Shown: in pieces, positions 7,967 through 15,942 of the stretch
Numbering within the stretch: the first letter of the stretch is position 1
Layout: each line of letters begins with the position of its first letter
Assembly (NCBI GenBank): GCA_024681875.1
Contig: JAILAA010000181.1
Location: 1 to 27,688 of the forward strand
Length of the DNA stretch: 27,688 bases
Source: Prevotella sp.
GTDB taxonomy: Bacteria > Bacteroidota > Bacteroidia > Bacteroidales > Bacteroidaceae
Reading direction: 5' to 3'
Notes under the pieces: generated by a model
Told to the model about the DNA's origin: nothing
What the model saw: only the letters and a program-made list of their open reading frames with translations
Database searches by the model: none
Made by a program: the position numbers and the translations under genes

Positions 7967-9484
7967 ATGAGCAACGCATCATACCGGACCACTATCAGCG
8001 AACTGGGAGGAGGAAGAGTAGCTATACTCCTTCTCCTGTTTGCTTTAGCCCTCTACCAGTTCTATACCTCCGGGTTTGGAGCTTTCGCAGCCGTCTGTCT
8101 CCTACCGGCGCTGGTCTTTGGCATCATCCTTCCGTTCCGCTACAGGATGCTCCTGTTTTGGGCGCTGGTCATTGTCAACTACTTTGTCTCCATGAAGGCA
8201 TTGCCGTTGCCCGACGGCATCCCCCTCTCGCTCTATAATGAGGGATTGGAGATTGTGCTCCTCGTCCTCATCATCATCGACGTCAAGGACACGAAGTTCG
8301 ACCCCTCGTTGAACTGGATGTTCACGGCCCTGGGCATCTGGTGCGCCTTTGTGACGCTTCAGCTGATGAACGACACCTGCGGCATGGCTTGGGATTTTGG
8401 AGCATGGTTTACAGGTGCACGTACCATGGCCTTCCAGCTCATGTACGCCTTCCTTGTGTTCACCCTGTATGTCAACACCAGCGACAAGCTGAATAAGTAT
8501 CTGGTGCTATGGGGCGGCTTGGCATTATTCGCAGTCTTATGGATATGGAAGCAGAAAATCTTTGGCTTTACAGAAGCCGAGAATGCTTTCCTGCAAGGTC
8601 CCGGCCGTAAGACACATATCCTGCAGGGTGGCACGCTCATCCGCTATCTGTCCATCTACACCGATGCCGCAGCTGCGGGCATTGGCATGGCTTCCACGGC
8701 TGTCGCCTTCCTTATCTTCGGAATGACGACCAAGCTAAAGAAATACAGGTATTTCTTCCTGCTTGTCGGTTTTGCCAGCTCATGGGGATTCTTCGTTACC
8801 GGCACCCGCACAGCTGTGGCCTGCTTCATGGCAGGCTTCTGCGCCTATGCCGTATTGTCGAAGTCGGTCAAGATGACCATTTTCATCGGCATATCCGGTA
8901 TGCTGTTCGTGGGCATGTTAGCCTTCACTAAGATTGGCGATGGCAACCAGATGATTCGCCGCATGAGAACGGTGTTCGACAAGAACGACCAGTCGCAGGG
9001 AGCCCGTGAGGCCAACCGCGAAGTGATGAAGAAATACTTGGCCGATGCCCCCTTTGGCATTGGCGTGGCCGCCCGCTTCGACAATGTGGCCACTAATCAC
9101 AAGTATCACATTATGAGCACCATCCCGCCAGACTCAGAATACATCTACATTTGGATTCGTACTGGCAGCGTGGGCATCTCCATCTTCCTTTTCACTACCC
9201 TGTTGATGTTCTTGGGCGCCAGCCGCATCATCATGTTCAAGCTCACTAGCTCTTCGTTGCGAGGAGTGGGAGCTGGATTGGCCTGCTGTTTCGTTTCCAT
9301 GCAGCTTGGTGGCTACGGAAACCAGGTCTTGATGCAGTTCCCCAATTGTGTTGTCTGCTATGGCGGTCTCAGCCTCGTCTATGTCCTCCCCTATATCGAG
9401 AAGGGGTGGATAGCCTACGAGGAGCGTATACTGGCCGCACAGGCTGAGAAGAAACGACTGAAGGCAGAGAAGAAGATAGTCTGA
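7967..9484 (+). CDS. Wzy/O-antigen-ligase-type polymerase
   Basis: Polytopic inner-membrane protein of 505 aa with about a dozen hydrophobic segments. It fits the O-antigen ligase/polymerase superfamily, which joins lipid-linked oligosaccharide repeats or transfers finished chains. Family-like features are the segment WGFFVTGTRTAVACFMAGF, a long periplasmic loop containing RMRTVFDKNDQSQGAREANREVMKKYLADAPFGIGVA, and PDSEYIYIWIRTGSVG near the last helices. The C-terminal tail is basic (AQAEKKRLKAEKK). It starts 7 nt after the Wzz-like stop. Polymerase and ligase cannot be told apart from sequence alone; the position after Wzz favours polymerase. Confidence 0.87.
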   Translation: MSNASYRTTISELGGGRVAILLLLFALALYQFYTSGFGAFAAVCLLPALVFGIILPFRYRMLLFWALVIVNYFVSMKALPLPDGIPLSLYNEGLEIVLLVLIIIDVKDTKFDPSLNWMFTALGIWCAFVTLQLMNDTCGMAWDFGAWFTGARTMAFQLMYAFLVFTLYVNTSDKLNKYLVLWGGLALFAVLWIWKQKIFGFTEAENAFLQGPGRKTHILQGGTLIRYLSIYTDAAAAGIGMASTAVAFLIFGMTTKLKKYRYFFLLVGFASSWGFFVTGTRTAVACFMAGFCAYAVLSKSVKMTIFIGISGMLFVGMLAFTKIGDGNQMIRRMRTVFDKNDQSQGAREANREVMKKYLADAPFGIGVAARFDNVATNHKYHIMSTIPPDSEYIYIWIRTGSVGISIFLFTTLLMFLGASRIIMFKLTSSSLRGVGAGLACCFVSMQLGGYGNQVLMQFPNCVVCYGGLSLVYVLPYIEKGWIAYEERILAAQAEKKRLKAEKKIV

Positions 9485-9502
9485 CTCCCTTAGATCATAC
9501 CA

Positions 9503-11749
9503 TTGAATATCCTTGTCTCCATCATCACCGTCAACTACAATGGGCTGGAGGACACCAGCGCATTGATTGAAACCATTCCCCAGACCGACGGAGTGGAGGT
9601 GATTGTGGTGGACAACGGCTCGCGTGCCGACGAGGCCTCCGTCCTCGAGCAGCGCCATCCCTGGATTACGGTGGTGCGCAGCGCTGAGAATCTCGGCTTT
9701 GCCGGAGGCAATAACTTGGGCATCAAGGCTGCTCACGGCAAATACCTCTACTTCATCAACAATGATACTTTGTTAGAGGTGAGAGGTGAGGGGTGTGAGG
9801 TGAGAGATGAGAGGCGTGAGGTGAGAGGTGAGAGTCTTTTCCAGCCGCTGATTGACCGTCTGGAATCCGATCCGCGTATGGGCGCCGTGTGCCCCAAGAT
9901 ACGTTTTTCGTGGGACAACAACCCCATCCAGTACGCTGGCTATACGCCTTTGTCTTCCATAACTTTACGCAACCAGCCCATCGGCTTCGGCGAAGACGAC
10001 CACGGCCAGCACGACACTCCCCATGCCACCCCTTACGCTCATGGTGCCGCGATGATGGTGAAGCGCGAAGCCATCGACAAAGCCGGACTCATGCCCGAGT
10101 GCTTCTTCCTTTATTACGAAGAGCTCGACTGGTCGATGATGATTCGCCGTGCAGGCTACGACATCTGGTACGAGCCAGCCTGCACTATCTACCACAAAGA
10201 GAGCCGCACCACAGGCCAGAACAGTCCCCTGCGCACCTATTACATCACGCGCAACCGCCTGCTCTTTGCCCGTCGCAACGTTACGGCGCCCAAGCGCTAT
10301 CTCACCTATGCCTACCTCGTGCTGCTTGTCATGCCACGCGACCTGCTGAAGCACCTCTTCCATCGGCAGCCCCCGCTGGCCAAGGCAGCCCTCAAGGGAG
10401 TGACCGATTTCCTCAGAGGCCGACAGGGACCATTAACCATCAACCATTACATGTGGCACGATTGGAAAAAGACGAGGATAGGGTGGCTGTTAGCACTGGC
10501 AGTGCTGGTGGCCATAGGCATCTATATCGCCATCGACGCCCGCAAGACCGACGTCAGCGGCAAAGACGTGGTGTGCATCCCCGTCTACGGCCAAAGCCTC
10601 GCCCTGGGCGAAGAAGCCGAGCGCATCACCGATTTCAGTCAGCTGGCTGAGCAGAGTCACGACCGCATCGTCACCGAGAATATCGACAACAAATACGGCT
10701 ATTTCGACGGCAGCTCCCTCAAGCAGTACCTCAAGCGACTGTTCCACTATCGCAAGCGCTCCTTCGAGCTCTCCGTCTACGGAATGGCCGAGTCGCTCAC
10801 ACAGCAGCTTGGCACCGACACCGTCATCTGCACCTTCCCCGGCGGACAAGGTGCCACAGCGCTGGCACAACTCAGCAAAGGCACACCGCCCTACGACCGC
10901 TTCATCAGCGACATCGCCAAGGCTTGTCGAGTAGCCCGGAAAGGCCAATGCCGCAGCTTCACCGTGCCAGCCGTATGCTTCATGCAGGGCGAGAGCGACA
11001 TCGCCGACTATCCCGACACCGACTACCAGCAGCTACTCCTGCGGTTCAAGGACGACATCAACCGCGACATCAAGGCCATCACCCAGCAGACCGACGACGT
11101 GCGCATCATCACCTATCAGGCCAACGCCCTGTCGCGCGGCCAGCATTTCCAGGCCAATAGCTATGAATGTGTGGAGACACGCGTGCCGCAAACCTTCGTC
11201 CACCTGCTGCTCACCGACACCCTTTTCTGGGCCAGCGGTCCTACCTATCCCTATCCCGCCGTACGCGAGGTAGTGCACATCGACGGAGCCAGTCAGAAGC
11301 AGATGGGCTGTCTCGAAGCCCTCTCGGCCCTTGCCATCCTGCGCCATCAGCAGCGCATCACCGGCCTGCTGCCCACAGCCTTCGAGGCTTCCGACAGCAG
11401 CGTCACCATTGCCTTCAGCGTGCCCTGCCCGCCGCTCGTCTTCGACACCGTGCAGGTATCCAAGGCTCCCCACTACGGCTTCTCCGTCATCACTCCCGAC
11501 AACCGTGACATCGCCGCCGCCGTCATAGTCGACAGCACCAGCGTCCACATCCGTTGCTCTGAATCTCCCAAAGGCTGCAAGGTGCGCTATGCCGTCAACG
11601 GCGACCCCATGAAGAGCGGCAACCAGCACGGCCCGCGCGGCAACCTGCGCGACTCCCAGGGCCGCTATCTCCAGGCCACCATTGCCGGCCAGTGCCGTCC
11701 CCTCCACAACTGGGCCTTCCAGTTCGACCACGCTGTCAGCGTTCCCTAA
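9503..11749 (+). CDS. Family-2 glycosyltransferase fused to membrane-anchored SGNH acetylesterase-like domain
   Basis: Two enzymes in one 748-aa frame. Residues 1-310 form a GT2 domain: NYNG (11-14), VVDNGS (35-40), the metal-binding-type INND (85-88), and EELDW (206-210). Residues 317-345 are a short cytoplasmic stretch plus one transmembrane helix. Residues 350-748 are an SGNH hydrolase of the sialate O-acetylesterase type: YGQSLA (Ser365), FPGGQG, CFMQGESD (493-499), VVHIDGASQKQMG (likely catalytic His592), and a C-terminal beta-rich part. The start is TTG at 9503, because an in-frame stop sits at 9491 and NILVSIITVNYNG is the normal GT2 opening. Tandem repeats interrupt the GT part (residues 91-111) and lie at the seam (residues 310-316). 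The substrate is unknown; the esterase half should face the periplasm. Confidence 0.88.
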   Translation: MNILVSIITVNYNGLEDTSALIETIPQTDGVEVIVVDNGSRADEASVLEQRHPWITVVRSAENLGFAGGNNLGIKAAHGKYLYFINNDTLLEVRGEGCEVRDERREVRGESLFQPLIDRLESDPRMGAVCPKIRFSWDNNPIQYAGYTPLSSITLRNQPIGFGEDDHGQHDTPHATPYAHGAAMMVKREAIDKAGLMPECFFLYYEELDWSMMIRRAGYDIWYEPACTIYHKESRTTGQNSPLRTYYITRNRLLFARRNVTAPKRYLTYAYLVLLVMPRDLLKHLFHRQPPLAKAALKGVTDFLRGRQGPLTINHYMWHDWKKTRIGWLLALAVLVAIGIYIAIDARKTDVSGKDVVCIPVYGQSLALGEEAERITDFSQLAEQSHDRIVTENIDNKYGYFDGSSLKQYLKRLFHYRKRSFELSVYGMAESLTQQLGTDTVICTFPGGQGATALAQLSKGTPPYDRFISDIAKACRVARKGQCRSFTVPAVCFMQGESDIADYPDTDYQQLLLRFKDDINRDIKAITQQTDDVRIITYQANALSRGQHFQANSYECVETRVPQTFVHLLLTDTLFWASGPTYPYPAVREVVHIDGASQKQMGCLEALSALAILRHQQRITGLLPTAFEASDSSVTIAFSVPCPPLVFDTVQVSKAPHYGFSVITPDNRDIAAAVIVDSTSVHIRCSESPKGCKVRYAVNGDPMKSGNQHGPRGNLRDSQGRYLQATIAGQCRPLHNWAFQFDHAVSVP
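9774..9834 (+). repeat. In-frame heptamer array, unit GAGAGGT
   Basis: About eight and a half units of a 7-nt repeat (consensus GAGAGGT, variants GAGGGGT, GTGAGGT, GAGAGAT, GAGAGGC) lie inside the glycosyltransferase frame. They encode an Arg/Glu-rich stretch, roughly EVRGEGCEVRDERREVRGE, just after the INNDTLL motif, where GT2 proteins normally continue directly into a helix. Confidence 0.85.
10430..10450 (+). repeat. Heptamer array at the GT2/esterase seam, unit CCATTAA
   Basis: Three 7-nt units (CCATTAA, CCATCAA, CCATTAC) are read in frame as part of GPLTINHY. An ATG follows immediately at 10451 and would be a natural start for the esterase half (MWHDWKKTRIGWLLALAVL). Confidence 0.75.
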
Positions 11750-11794
11750 GCCCCCAGTAGCCTGCCGCACCCTTCAGACCACTCAGGTTGTAGT

Positions 11795-11822
11795 AACGGT
11801 CAATGGTGAATGTTCAATGAAT
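11795..11822 (+). repeat. Intergenic heptamer array, unit AATGGTC
   Basis: Four degenerate 7-nt units (AACGGTC, AATGGTG, AATGTTC, AATGAAT) lie between the polysaccharide operon and the PL9 gene. The same unit family recurs inside the PL9 gene at 12165. Confidence 0.7.
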
Positions 11823-11852
11823 CAATGCCAAAAATTATTTATCGGTGAATGC

Positions 11853-11882
11853 TTTGTGGGTGAGAAAAAAGAAGTATCTTTG
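11853..11882 (+). promoter_or_regulatory. Promoter of the PL9 lyase (TTTG / TATCTTTG)
   Basis: TATCTTTG at 11875-11882 matches the Bacteroidetes -7 box, with TTTG at 11853-11856 (18 nt spacing) as a -33 element. The box ends 17 nt before the ATG, so the leader is short. This suggests the lyase is transcribed separately from the polysaccharide operon. Confidence 0.65.
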
Positions 11883-11899
11883 CATCGGCAATTGAATCA

Positions 11900-13186
11900 A
11901 TGAGAACGCTTACTATCCTACTGACCATCTTTATGCAGGCTTTCGTTATGCCTGCTGCGGCAACGGTGCGCTATGCCTCGCCCACAGGGGCTGACGCTGA
12001 AGGGCTGTCGGCCAGCAGGCCGGGGGCGTTGAGGAATATGGTGGAGAGGCTGCAGCCAGGCGATACGCTCTATCTTTTAGGCGGACAGTATGACGAGACG
12101 AATACGCTGGTCGTCAACATTCGTGCCACGGCCGACAAATGGGTCACCATCTGTGCCGCCAAAGAATGTTTAATGGTCAATGGTCAATGTTCAATGGCCA
12201 AGCCTGTCTTCGACTTCCGCCAGCAGCCCAACGGCACCAACGGTGTGAAGGTGACGGGAGAGTATATCCACATCAAGGACATCACCATACGCTATGCGGG
12301 CAAGAAGGGCATCTGGCTGGAGAATGCCTCGCACTGCATCCTGGAGCGCATTGAGGCCTACGGCTGCTGCGACTCGGGCATACAGCTGCGCAAGGGCGGC
12401 TATAACGTCGTGGTCAATTGCGACTCGCACGACAATTTCGACTATCAGGACAAGGGCGGCAACGCCGACGGCTTTGCTGACAAGCAGGGTGGGGCGGCCT
12501 TCCCTGGGAATACTTATATTGGCTGCAGGGCGTGGCATAACTCTGACGACGGCTGGGACTCTTTCCAGCGAGAGACGAAGGACACGCCCACGGTGTATCT
12601 CTTCTGTGCGGCCTACGACAACGGCCCGGCTGAGTTTGACCTGTCGGCGCATCCCAGGGCTAACGGCGTGGACCGCGAGCTGCCTTGCATGGAGGGGAAA
12701 GACTTGAGACATTTCCCCAATAGCGGCAATCCCAACGGATTCAAGTTTGGCGGTCAGGGAAAGGACAATAAGGCCAGCGGCATCTATACGCGCCACGACA
12801 CGGAGGCGTCGCACTGCCTGGCTGTGGGGCATCGCAGCAAGGGCTTCGACCAGAACAACAACGCGGGACGGATGAAGGTGAGCCATTGCCTGGCCGTAGA
12901 CAACGACATCAACTATGGCTTCGGCAATCCTTATCCCTGTTCGCTCGATATCCGCCACTGTGTGAGCATTAAGCCTGGCAGCGGTGAGCATCTGGTTACA
13001 GCTCCGGAATGTTCCGTTACTCAGGAGGGTAACTCATGGAACGATAACGATAACCTTGACCTTAACCTTAACCTTAACGATAACCTTAACCTTGATGGGG
13101 TGGAGATTGTGCGGGCGATGATGGCCAGACGTCAGGCCAACGGGGCCCTGCCAGAGGATTTGCTGAAGATTTTGAACAGCCTGTGA
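11900..13186 (+). CDS. Secreted polysaccharide lyase, PL9 pectate-lyase type
   Basis: Exported right-handed beta-helix protein (428 aa, signal peptide about 1-21, ending PAAA). The central blocks GGNADGFADK (186-195), CRAWHNSDDGWDSF (209-222) and NGFKFGG (279-285) correspond to the calcium-binding Asp cluster and the Lys region of PL9 pectate lyases, with Lys282 the probable catalytic base. Such enzymes cleave polygalacturonate-like chains by beta-elimination. It sits 150 nt after the polysaccharide operon with its own promoter, so it could either degrade dietary pectin or trim a uronic-acid-containing exopolysaccharide. Two repeat arrays are translated within it, at residues 89-100 and near the C-terminus (381-399). 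The latter encodes an Asn/Leu/Asp-rich tract. Confidence 0.85.
   Translation: MRTLTILLTIFMQAFVMPAAATVRYASPTGADAEGLSASRPGALRNMVERLQPGDTLYLLGGQYDETNTLVVNIRATADKWVTICAAKECLMVNGQCSMAKPVFDFRQQPNGTNGVKVTGEYIHIKDITIRYAGKKGIWLENASHCILERIEAYGCCDSGIQLRKGGYNVVVNCDSHDNFDYQDKGGNADGFADKQGGAAFPGNTYIGCRAWHNSDDGWDSFQRETKDTPTVYLFCAAYDNGPAEFDLSAHPRANGVDRELPCMEGKDLRHFPNSGNPNGFKFGGQGKDNKASGIYTRHDTEASHCLAVGHRSKGFDQNNNAGRMKVSHCLAVDNDINYGFGNPYPCSLDIRHCVSIKPGSGEHLVTAPECSVTQEGNSWNDNDNLDLNLNLNDNLNLDGVEIVRAMMARRQANGALPEDLLKILNSL
12165..12199 (+). repeat. In-frame heptamer array, unit AATGGTC
   Basis: Five 7-nt units (AATGTTT, AATGGTC, AATGGTC, AATGTTC, AATGGCC) are translated as ECLMVNGQCSMA within the PL9 protein, between two early beta-helix strands. 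The unit matches the intergenic array at 11795-11822. Confidence 0.8.
13042..13095 (+). repeat. In-frame hexamer array, unit CCTTAA
   Basis: Nine 6-nt units (CGATAA, CCTTGA, CCTTAA types) encode alternating Asn/Asp and Leu, as in NDNLDLNLNLNDNLNL, near the C-terminus of the PL9 protein. Because the unit is two codons long, changes in copy number would keep the frame. Confidence 0.85.
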
Positions 13187-13190
13187 AAGC

Positions 13191-13212
13191 GCTGGAGACG
13201 TTTTATTCCAGC
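13191..13212. terminator. Hairpin at convergent PL9/lipoprotein junction
   Basis: GCTGGA at 13191-13196 pairs with TCCAGC at 13207-13212 around a loop containing TTTTAT. It starts 4 nt after the PL9 stop and spans the stop of the minus-strand lipoprotein, so it could act in both directions. The stem is short. Confidence 0.3.
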
Positions 13213-14015
13213 AGTTTCATAGTCAGTTGGCCGTCGAGGGAGATGAGTGTCTCAATCATGTAGCAGCTTTCGCCGTCGGGTATGCACACAGTGGCATCGA
13301 AGTGAAAGCCTTGGGCGTCGACCTTGTCGAAGGCGATGTTGCCGAGGATGGACTGCTGCAGGAAGTCGTCGGGCACGTCGGCGGCGTACGCCTGCTTGTT
13401 GAAGTCGCGGGTAAAGAGGCGCTGGTTGTTGTGGAAGACACTGACGTGGATGATGTTGTCGTAGTATACTTTCTCTACGGCCACGCCGTCGGGCGTGTAG
13501 GTGGTGCGCATGACGCGATAGCGGGTAGGGTTGACGGTAATGTACCAGTGATAGCGCTGTCCGCCGTACATGACTACGGAGTCAAGGTTGACCACCTCGG
13601 TGGTGCTGATGATCTGGGGAGCCTGCTCCACGAACTCGGGCTGCTCTTCGTCGGTCTCGTCGCGCTTCACCAGCTTCACCTCATCACCGCCAGGGTTGCG
13701 GAACTGGAAGTTGTGTTCCGTCTGCATGGAGATGTAATAGGTGTTGGGCCCCAGCTCTATGGAGTCGCCCACGATGCGGAAATAGGCTGGCTGGCTGGTG
13801 GCGTCGGCGAAAAAGATGGTGTCACCTTCGGCCTTGAAGAACGGCTCGTCGGTTTCTGAGTCGAGCCACACGCCCTGCAGCATGGCTTTTGCCTCGCGGT
13901 TTTCCTGCGGCTCATTCTTCACGGATGGGTCGCTCTGCTGCTCTTTCTGCCCGCAGGAGAGAAGGAACAGAAAGAACAGGAGAAAGAGGGCTTGGGTGGA
14001 CTTTTTACTTACCAA
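13203..14015 (-). CDS. Lipoprotein of unknown function (DUF4738-like)
   Basis: Predicted 270-aa lipoprotein. The best start is TTG at 14015, giving (M)VSKKSTQALFLLFFLFLLSCGQKEQQ: a short basic start, a hydrophobic stretch and a lipobox LLSC with Cys21 as the lipidated residue. Upstream sequence in this frame only mirrors ugd, and the next ATG falls inside the mature protein. The mature part begins with a charged linker, then MLQGVWLDSETDEPFFKAEGDTIFFAD and several beta-rich segments. I recall similar text in Bacteroidales DUF4738 lipoproteins, but this assignment is tentative. The start overlaps the end of ugd by 11 nt, so the two are translationally close, and it is the last gene of the minus-strand run. 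Confidence 0.75.
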   Translation of the reverse strand: MVSKKSTQALFLLFFLFLLSCGQKEQQSDPSVKNEPQENREAKAMLQGVWLDSETDEPFFKAEGDTIFFADATSQPAYFRIVGDSIELGPNTYYISMQTEHNFQFRNPGGDEVKLVKRDETDEEQPEFVEQAPQIISTTEVVNLDSVVMYGGQRYHWYITVNPTRYRVMRTTYTPDGVAVEKVYYDNIIHVSVFHNNQRLFTRDFNKQAYAADVPDDFLQQSILGNIAFDKVDAQGFHFDATVCIPDGESCYMIETLISLDGQLTMKLLE

Positions 14016-15321
14016 TGCAGTGATACTCGAATTCGTTCTCGTCCAGCTCCTCGATGTCGAAGATGTTGCGGCCGTCGATGACCAGCGGGCGGCGCATGGC
14101 CTTCTTGATGACTCCCCATGTGGGCAGACGGAATTCCTTCCACTCGGTGAGCAGCAGCAAGGCGTCGGCATCGAGCACGGCGTCGTACATGTCGCGGCAA
14201 TAGGTGATCTTGTCGCCCACGCGGCGCTTGCACTCGTTCATGGCGATGGGGTCGTAGGCGCGGATGTTGCACCCTGCCTCTAGGAGCTTGCTGATCATCA
14301 CAAGGGCTGTTGACTCGCGCATGTCGTCGGTCTCGGGCTTGAACGACAGGCCCCACATGGCGATGGTCTTGCCCTCCAGGCTTTGGCCGTTGAAGGCTTT
14401 CTGCAGCTTCTCGAAGAGCACGCCTTTCTGTTTTTCGTTGACACGCTCCACGGCTTTCAATACCTCCATCGAATAGCCGTTCTGGTCGGCGGTCTTGATG
14501 AGGGCCTTCACGTCTTTGGGGAAGCACGAGCCGCCATAGCCGCAGCCGGCATAGAGGAACTTGCGGCCGATGCGGGTGTCGCTGCCGATGCCTGCGCGCA
14601 CCATGTTCACATCGGCACCTACCCGCTCGCACAGGTTGGCGATGTCGTTCATAAACGAGATGCGGGTGGCCAGCATGGAGTTGGCAGCATATTTCGTCAT
14701 CTCAGCCGAGGGAATGTCCATGAAGATGACACGGAAGTTGTTGATGAGGAAGGGCTTGTAGAGGCGGGTGAGGGCTTTCTTGGCCTTCTCGCTCTCTACG
14801 CCCACGACGACGCGGTCGGGGCTCATAAAGTCCTTGATGGCATTGCCCTCTTTCAGGAATTCGGGATTAGAGGCTACGTCGAAAGGCACGTCGACGCCGC
14901 GTTTCTGCAGCTCCTCCTCGATGGCCTGCCGCACCTTCTTGGCCGTGCCTACGGGAACGGTGGACTTTGTCACCACGACGAGATATTTGTTGATGTTCTG
15001 GCCGATGGTGCGGGCCACCTGCAGCACATACTTCAGGTCGGCCGAGCCGTCCTCGTCGGGGGGGGTGCCTACGGCTGAGAACACAATCTCCTGTTCGTTC
15101 AGCACAGAGGCCAGGTCGGTGGTGAACTTCAGTCGGCCTGCGGCCACGTTCTTCTTCACCAGCTCGTCAAGGCCGGGCTCGTAGATGGGTATCTCGCCTT
15201 TCTGCAGGCGCTCAATCTTTGCGGCGTCCACATCGACGCACGTCACGTTCACACCTGTGTCGGCAAAGCATGTGCCTGACACCAGTCCTACGTATCCTGT
15301 TCCAACAATTGCGATATTCAT
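14005..15321 (-). CDS. ugd: UDP-glucose 6-dehydrogenase
   Basis: NAD-dependent four-electron oxidation of UDP-glucose to UDP-glucuronate, a precursor for acidic polysaccharides. The 438-aa length is normal. It has the Rossmann GTGYVG (7-12), TKSTVPVGT (118-126), SNPEFLKEG (151-159), Lys210 and Asn214 in EMTKYAANS, and the catalytic Cys266 in GYGGSCFPKD. The C-terminal domain carries GLSFKPETDDMRES. The related UDP-ManNAc or GDP-mannose dehydrogenases are possible alternatives, but the motif wording favours UDP-glucose. It follows rfbC by 57 nt, a gap filled by a GATTTAC heptamer array. Confidence 0.92.
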   Translation of the reverse strand: MNIAIVGTGYVGLVSGTCFADTGVNVTCVDVDAAKIERLQKGEIPIYEPGLDELVKKNVAAGRLKFTTDLASVLNEQEIVFSAVGTPPDEDGSADLKYVLQVARTIGQNINKYLVVVTKSTVPVGTAKKVRQAIEEELQKRGVDVPFDVASNPEFLKEGNAIKDFMSPDRVVVGVESEKAKKALTRLYKPFLINNFRVIFMDIPSAEMTKYAANSMLATRISFMNDIANLCERVGADVNMVRAGIGSDTRIGRKFLYAGCGYGGSCFPKDVKALIKTADQNGYSMEVLKAVERVNEKQKGVLFEKLQKAFNGQSLEGKTIAMWGLSFKPETDDMRESTALVMISKLLEAGCNIRAYDPIAMNECKRRVGDKITYCRDMYDAVLDADALLLLTEWKEFRLPTWGVIKKAMRRPLVIDGRNIFDIEELDENEFEYHCIGK

Positions 15322-15328
15322 CTCCCTT

Positions 15329-15363
15329 ATTTACGATTTATTGATTTACGATTTACTATTTTT
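15329..15363. repeat. Heptamer array between rfbC and ugd, unit GATTTAC
   Basis: About five 7-nt units (ATTTACG, ATTTATT, GATTTAC, GATTTAC, then a decayed copy) begin 7 nt from the ugd start codon in an otherwise co-directional gene junction. Confidence 0.65.
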
Positions 15364-15378
15364 ACCCAATGATACTCT

Positions 15379-15927
15379 TTATTCAAAGAGCCATGCGTCC
15401 TTGAGCAGGGGCTGACGGAGGTCTTTCTCGCTGGTCAGCACCTCGGCAGGGTCGATGGGCCAATGGATGCCCAGCTGCGGGTCGTTCCAGCGGATGCCGG
15501 CTTCGGCCTGCGGGGCGTAGACATTGTCTACTTTATAGGTGAAGACGGCTTCGTCGCTGAGCACTAAGAATCCGTGGGCGAAGCCGCGGGGGATGAACAG
15601 CTGGTGCTTGTTCTCCTCGCTCAGCTCCACCATGATGTGCTTGCCAAAGGTGGGCGAGCTCCTGCGGATGTCGACAGCCACGTCCAAGACGCGGCCCTGG
15701 ATGACGCGCACGAGCTTGGCCTGGCTCCATTCGCCTTTCTGATAGTGCAGGCCGCGCAGCACACCGCGCGACGACTTCGACTCGTTGTCCTGGATGAAGG
15801 TCACCGGCTCGACGTGCTCGTCGAAATCGGCCTGTTTCCACGTCTCCACAAAATAGCCGCGGGCATCGCCGAAAACGCGTGGCTTCAGCAGGAAGCCCCC
15901 TTCAATGTCTGTCTTTAGGTATTCCAT
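15379..15927 (-). CDS. rfbC: dTDP-4-dehydrorhamnose 3,5-epimerase
   Basis: Cupin-fold epimerase making dTDP-4-keto-L-rhamnose from dTDP-4-keto-6-deoxyglucose, the third step of dTDP-L-rhamnose synthesis. The 182-aa length is typical. Signature segments are RGVLRGLHYQ with catalytic His61, AKLVRVIQGRVLDVAVDIR, FIPRGFAHGFLVL and TYKVDN with Tyr131. The partner genes rfbA, rfbB and rfbD are not in the window and must lie elsewhere if the pathway is complete. It starts 15 nt after the Ser/Thr kinase gene, so it is probably cotranscribed with it. Confidence 0.95.
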   Translation of the reverse strand: MEYLKTDIEGGFLLKPRVFGDARGYFVETWKQADFDEHVEPVTFIQDNESKSSRGVLRGLHYQKGEWSQAKLVRVIQGRVLDVAVDIRRSSPTFGKHIMVELSEENKHQLFIPRGFAHGFLVLSDEAVFTYKVDNVYAPQAEAGIRWNDPQLGIHWPIDPAEVLTSEKDLRQPLLKDAWLFE

Positions 15928-15942
15928 GAGTGTTTGAAGCGC

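Noticed and set aside
9889..10650. A 253-codon His/Arg/Pro-rich frame inside the GT2-esterase gene
   Set aside because: Shadow of a GC-rich gene in another frame, with no domain content.
14016..14171. An N-terminal extension of the lipoprotein
   Set aside because: The extra residues are an out-of-frame reading of ugd (Ser/Arg/Cys-rich). A TTG just before the signal sequence gives a proper lipoprotein start.
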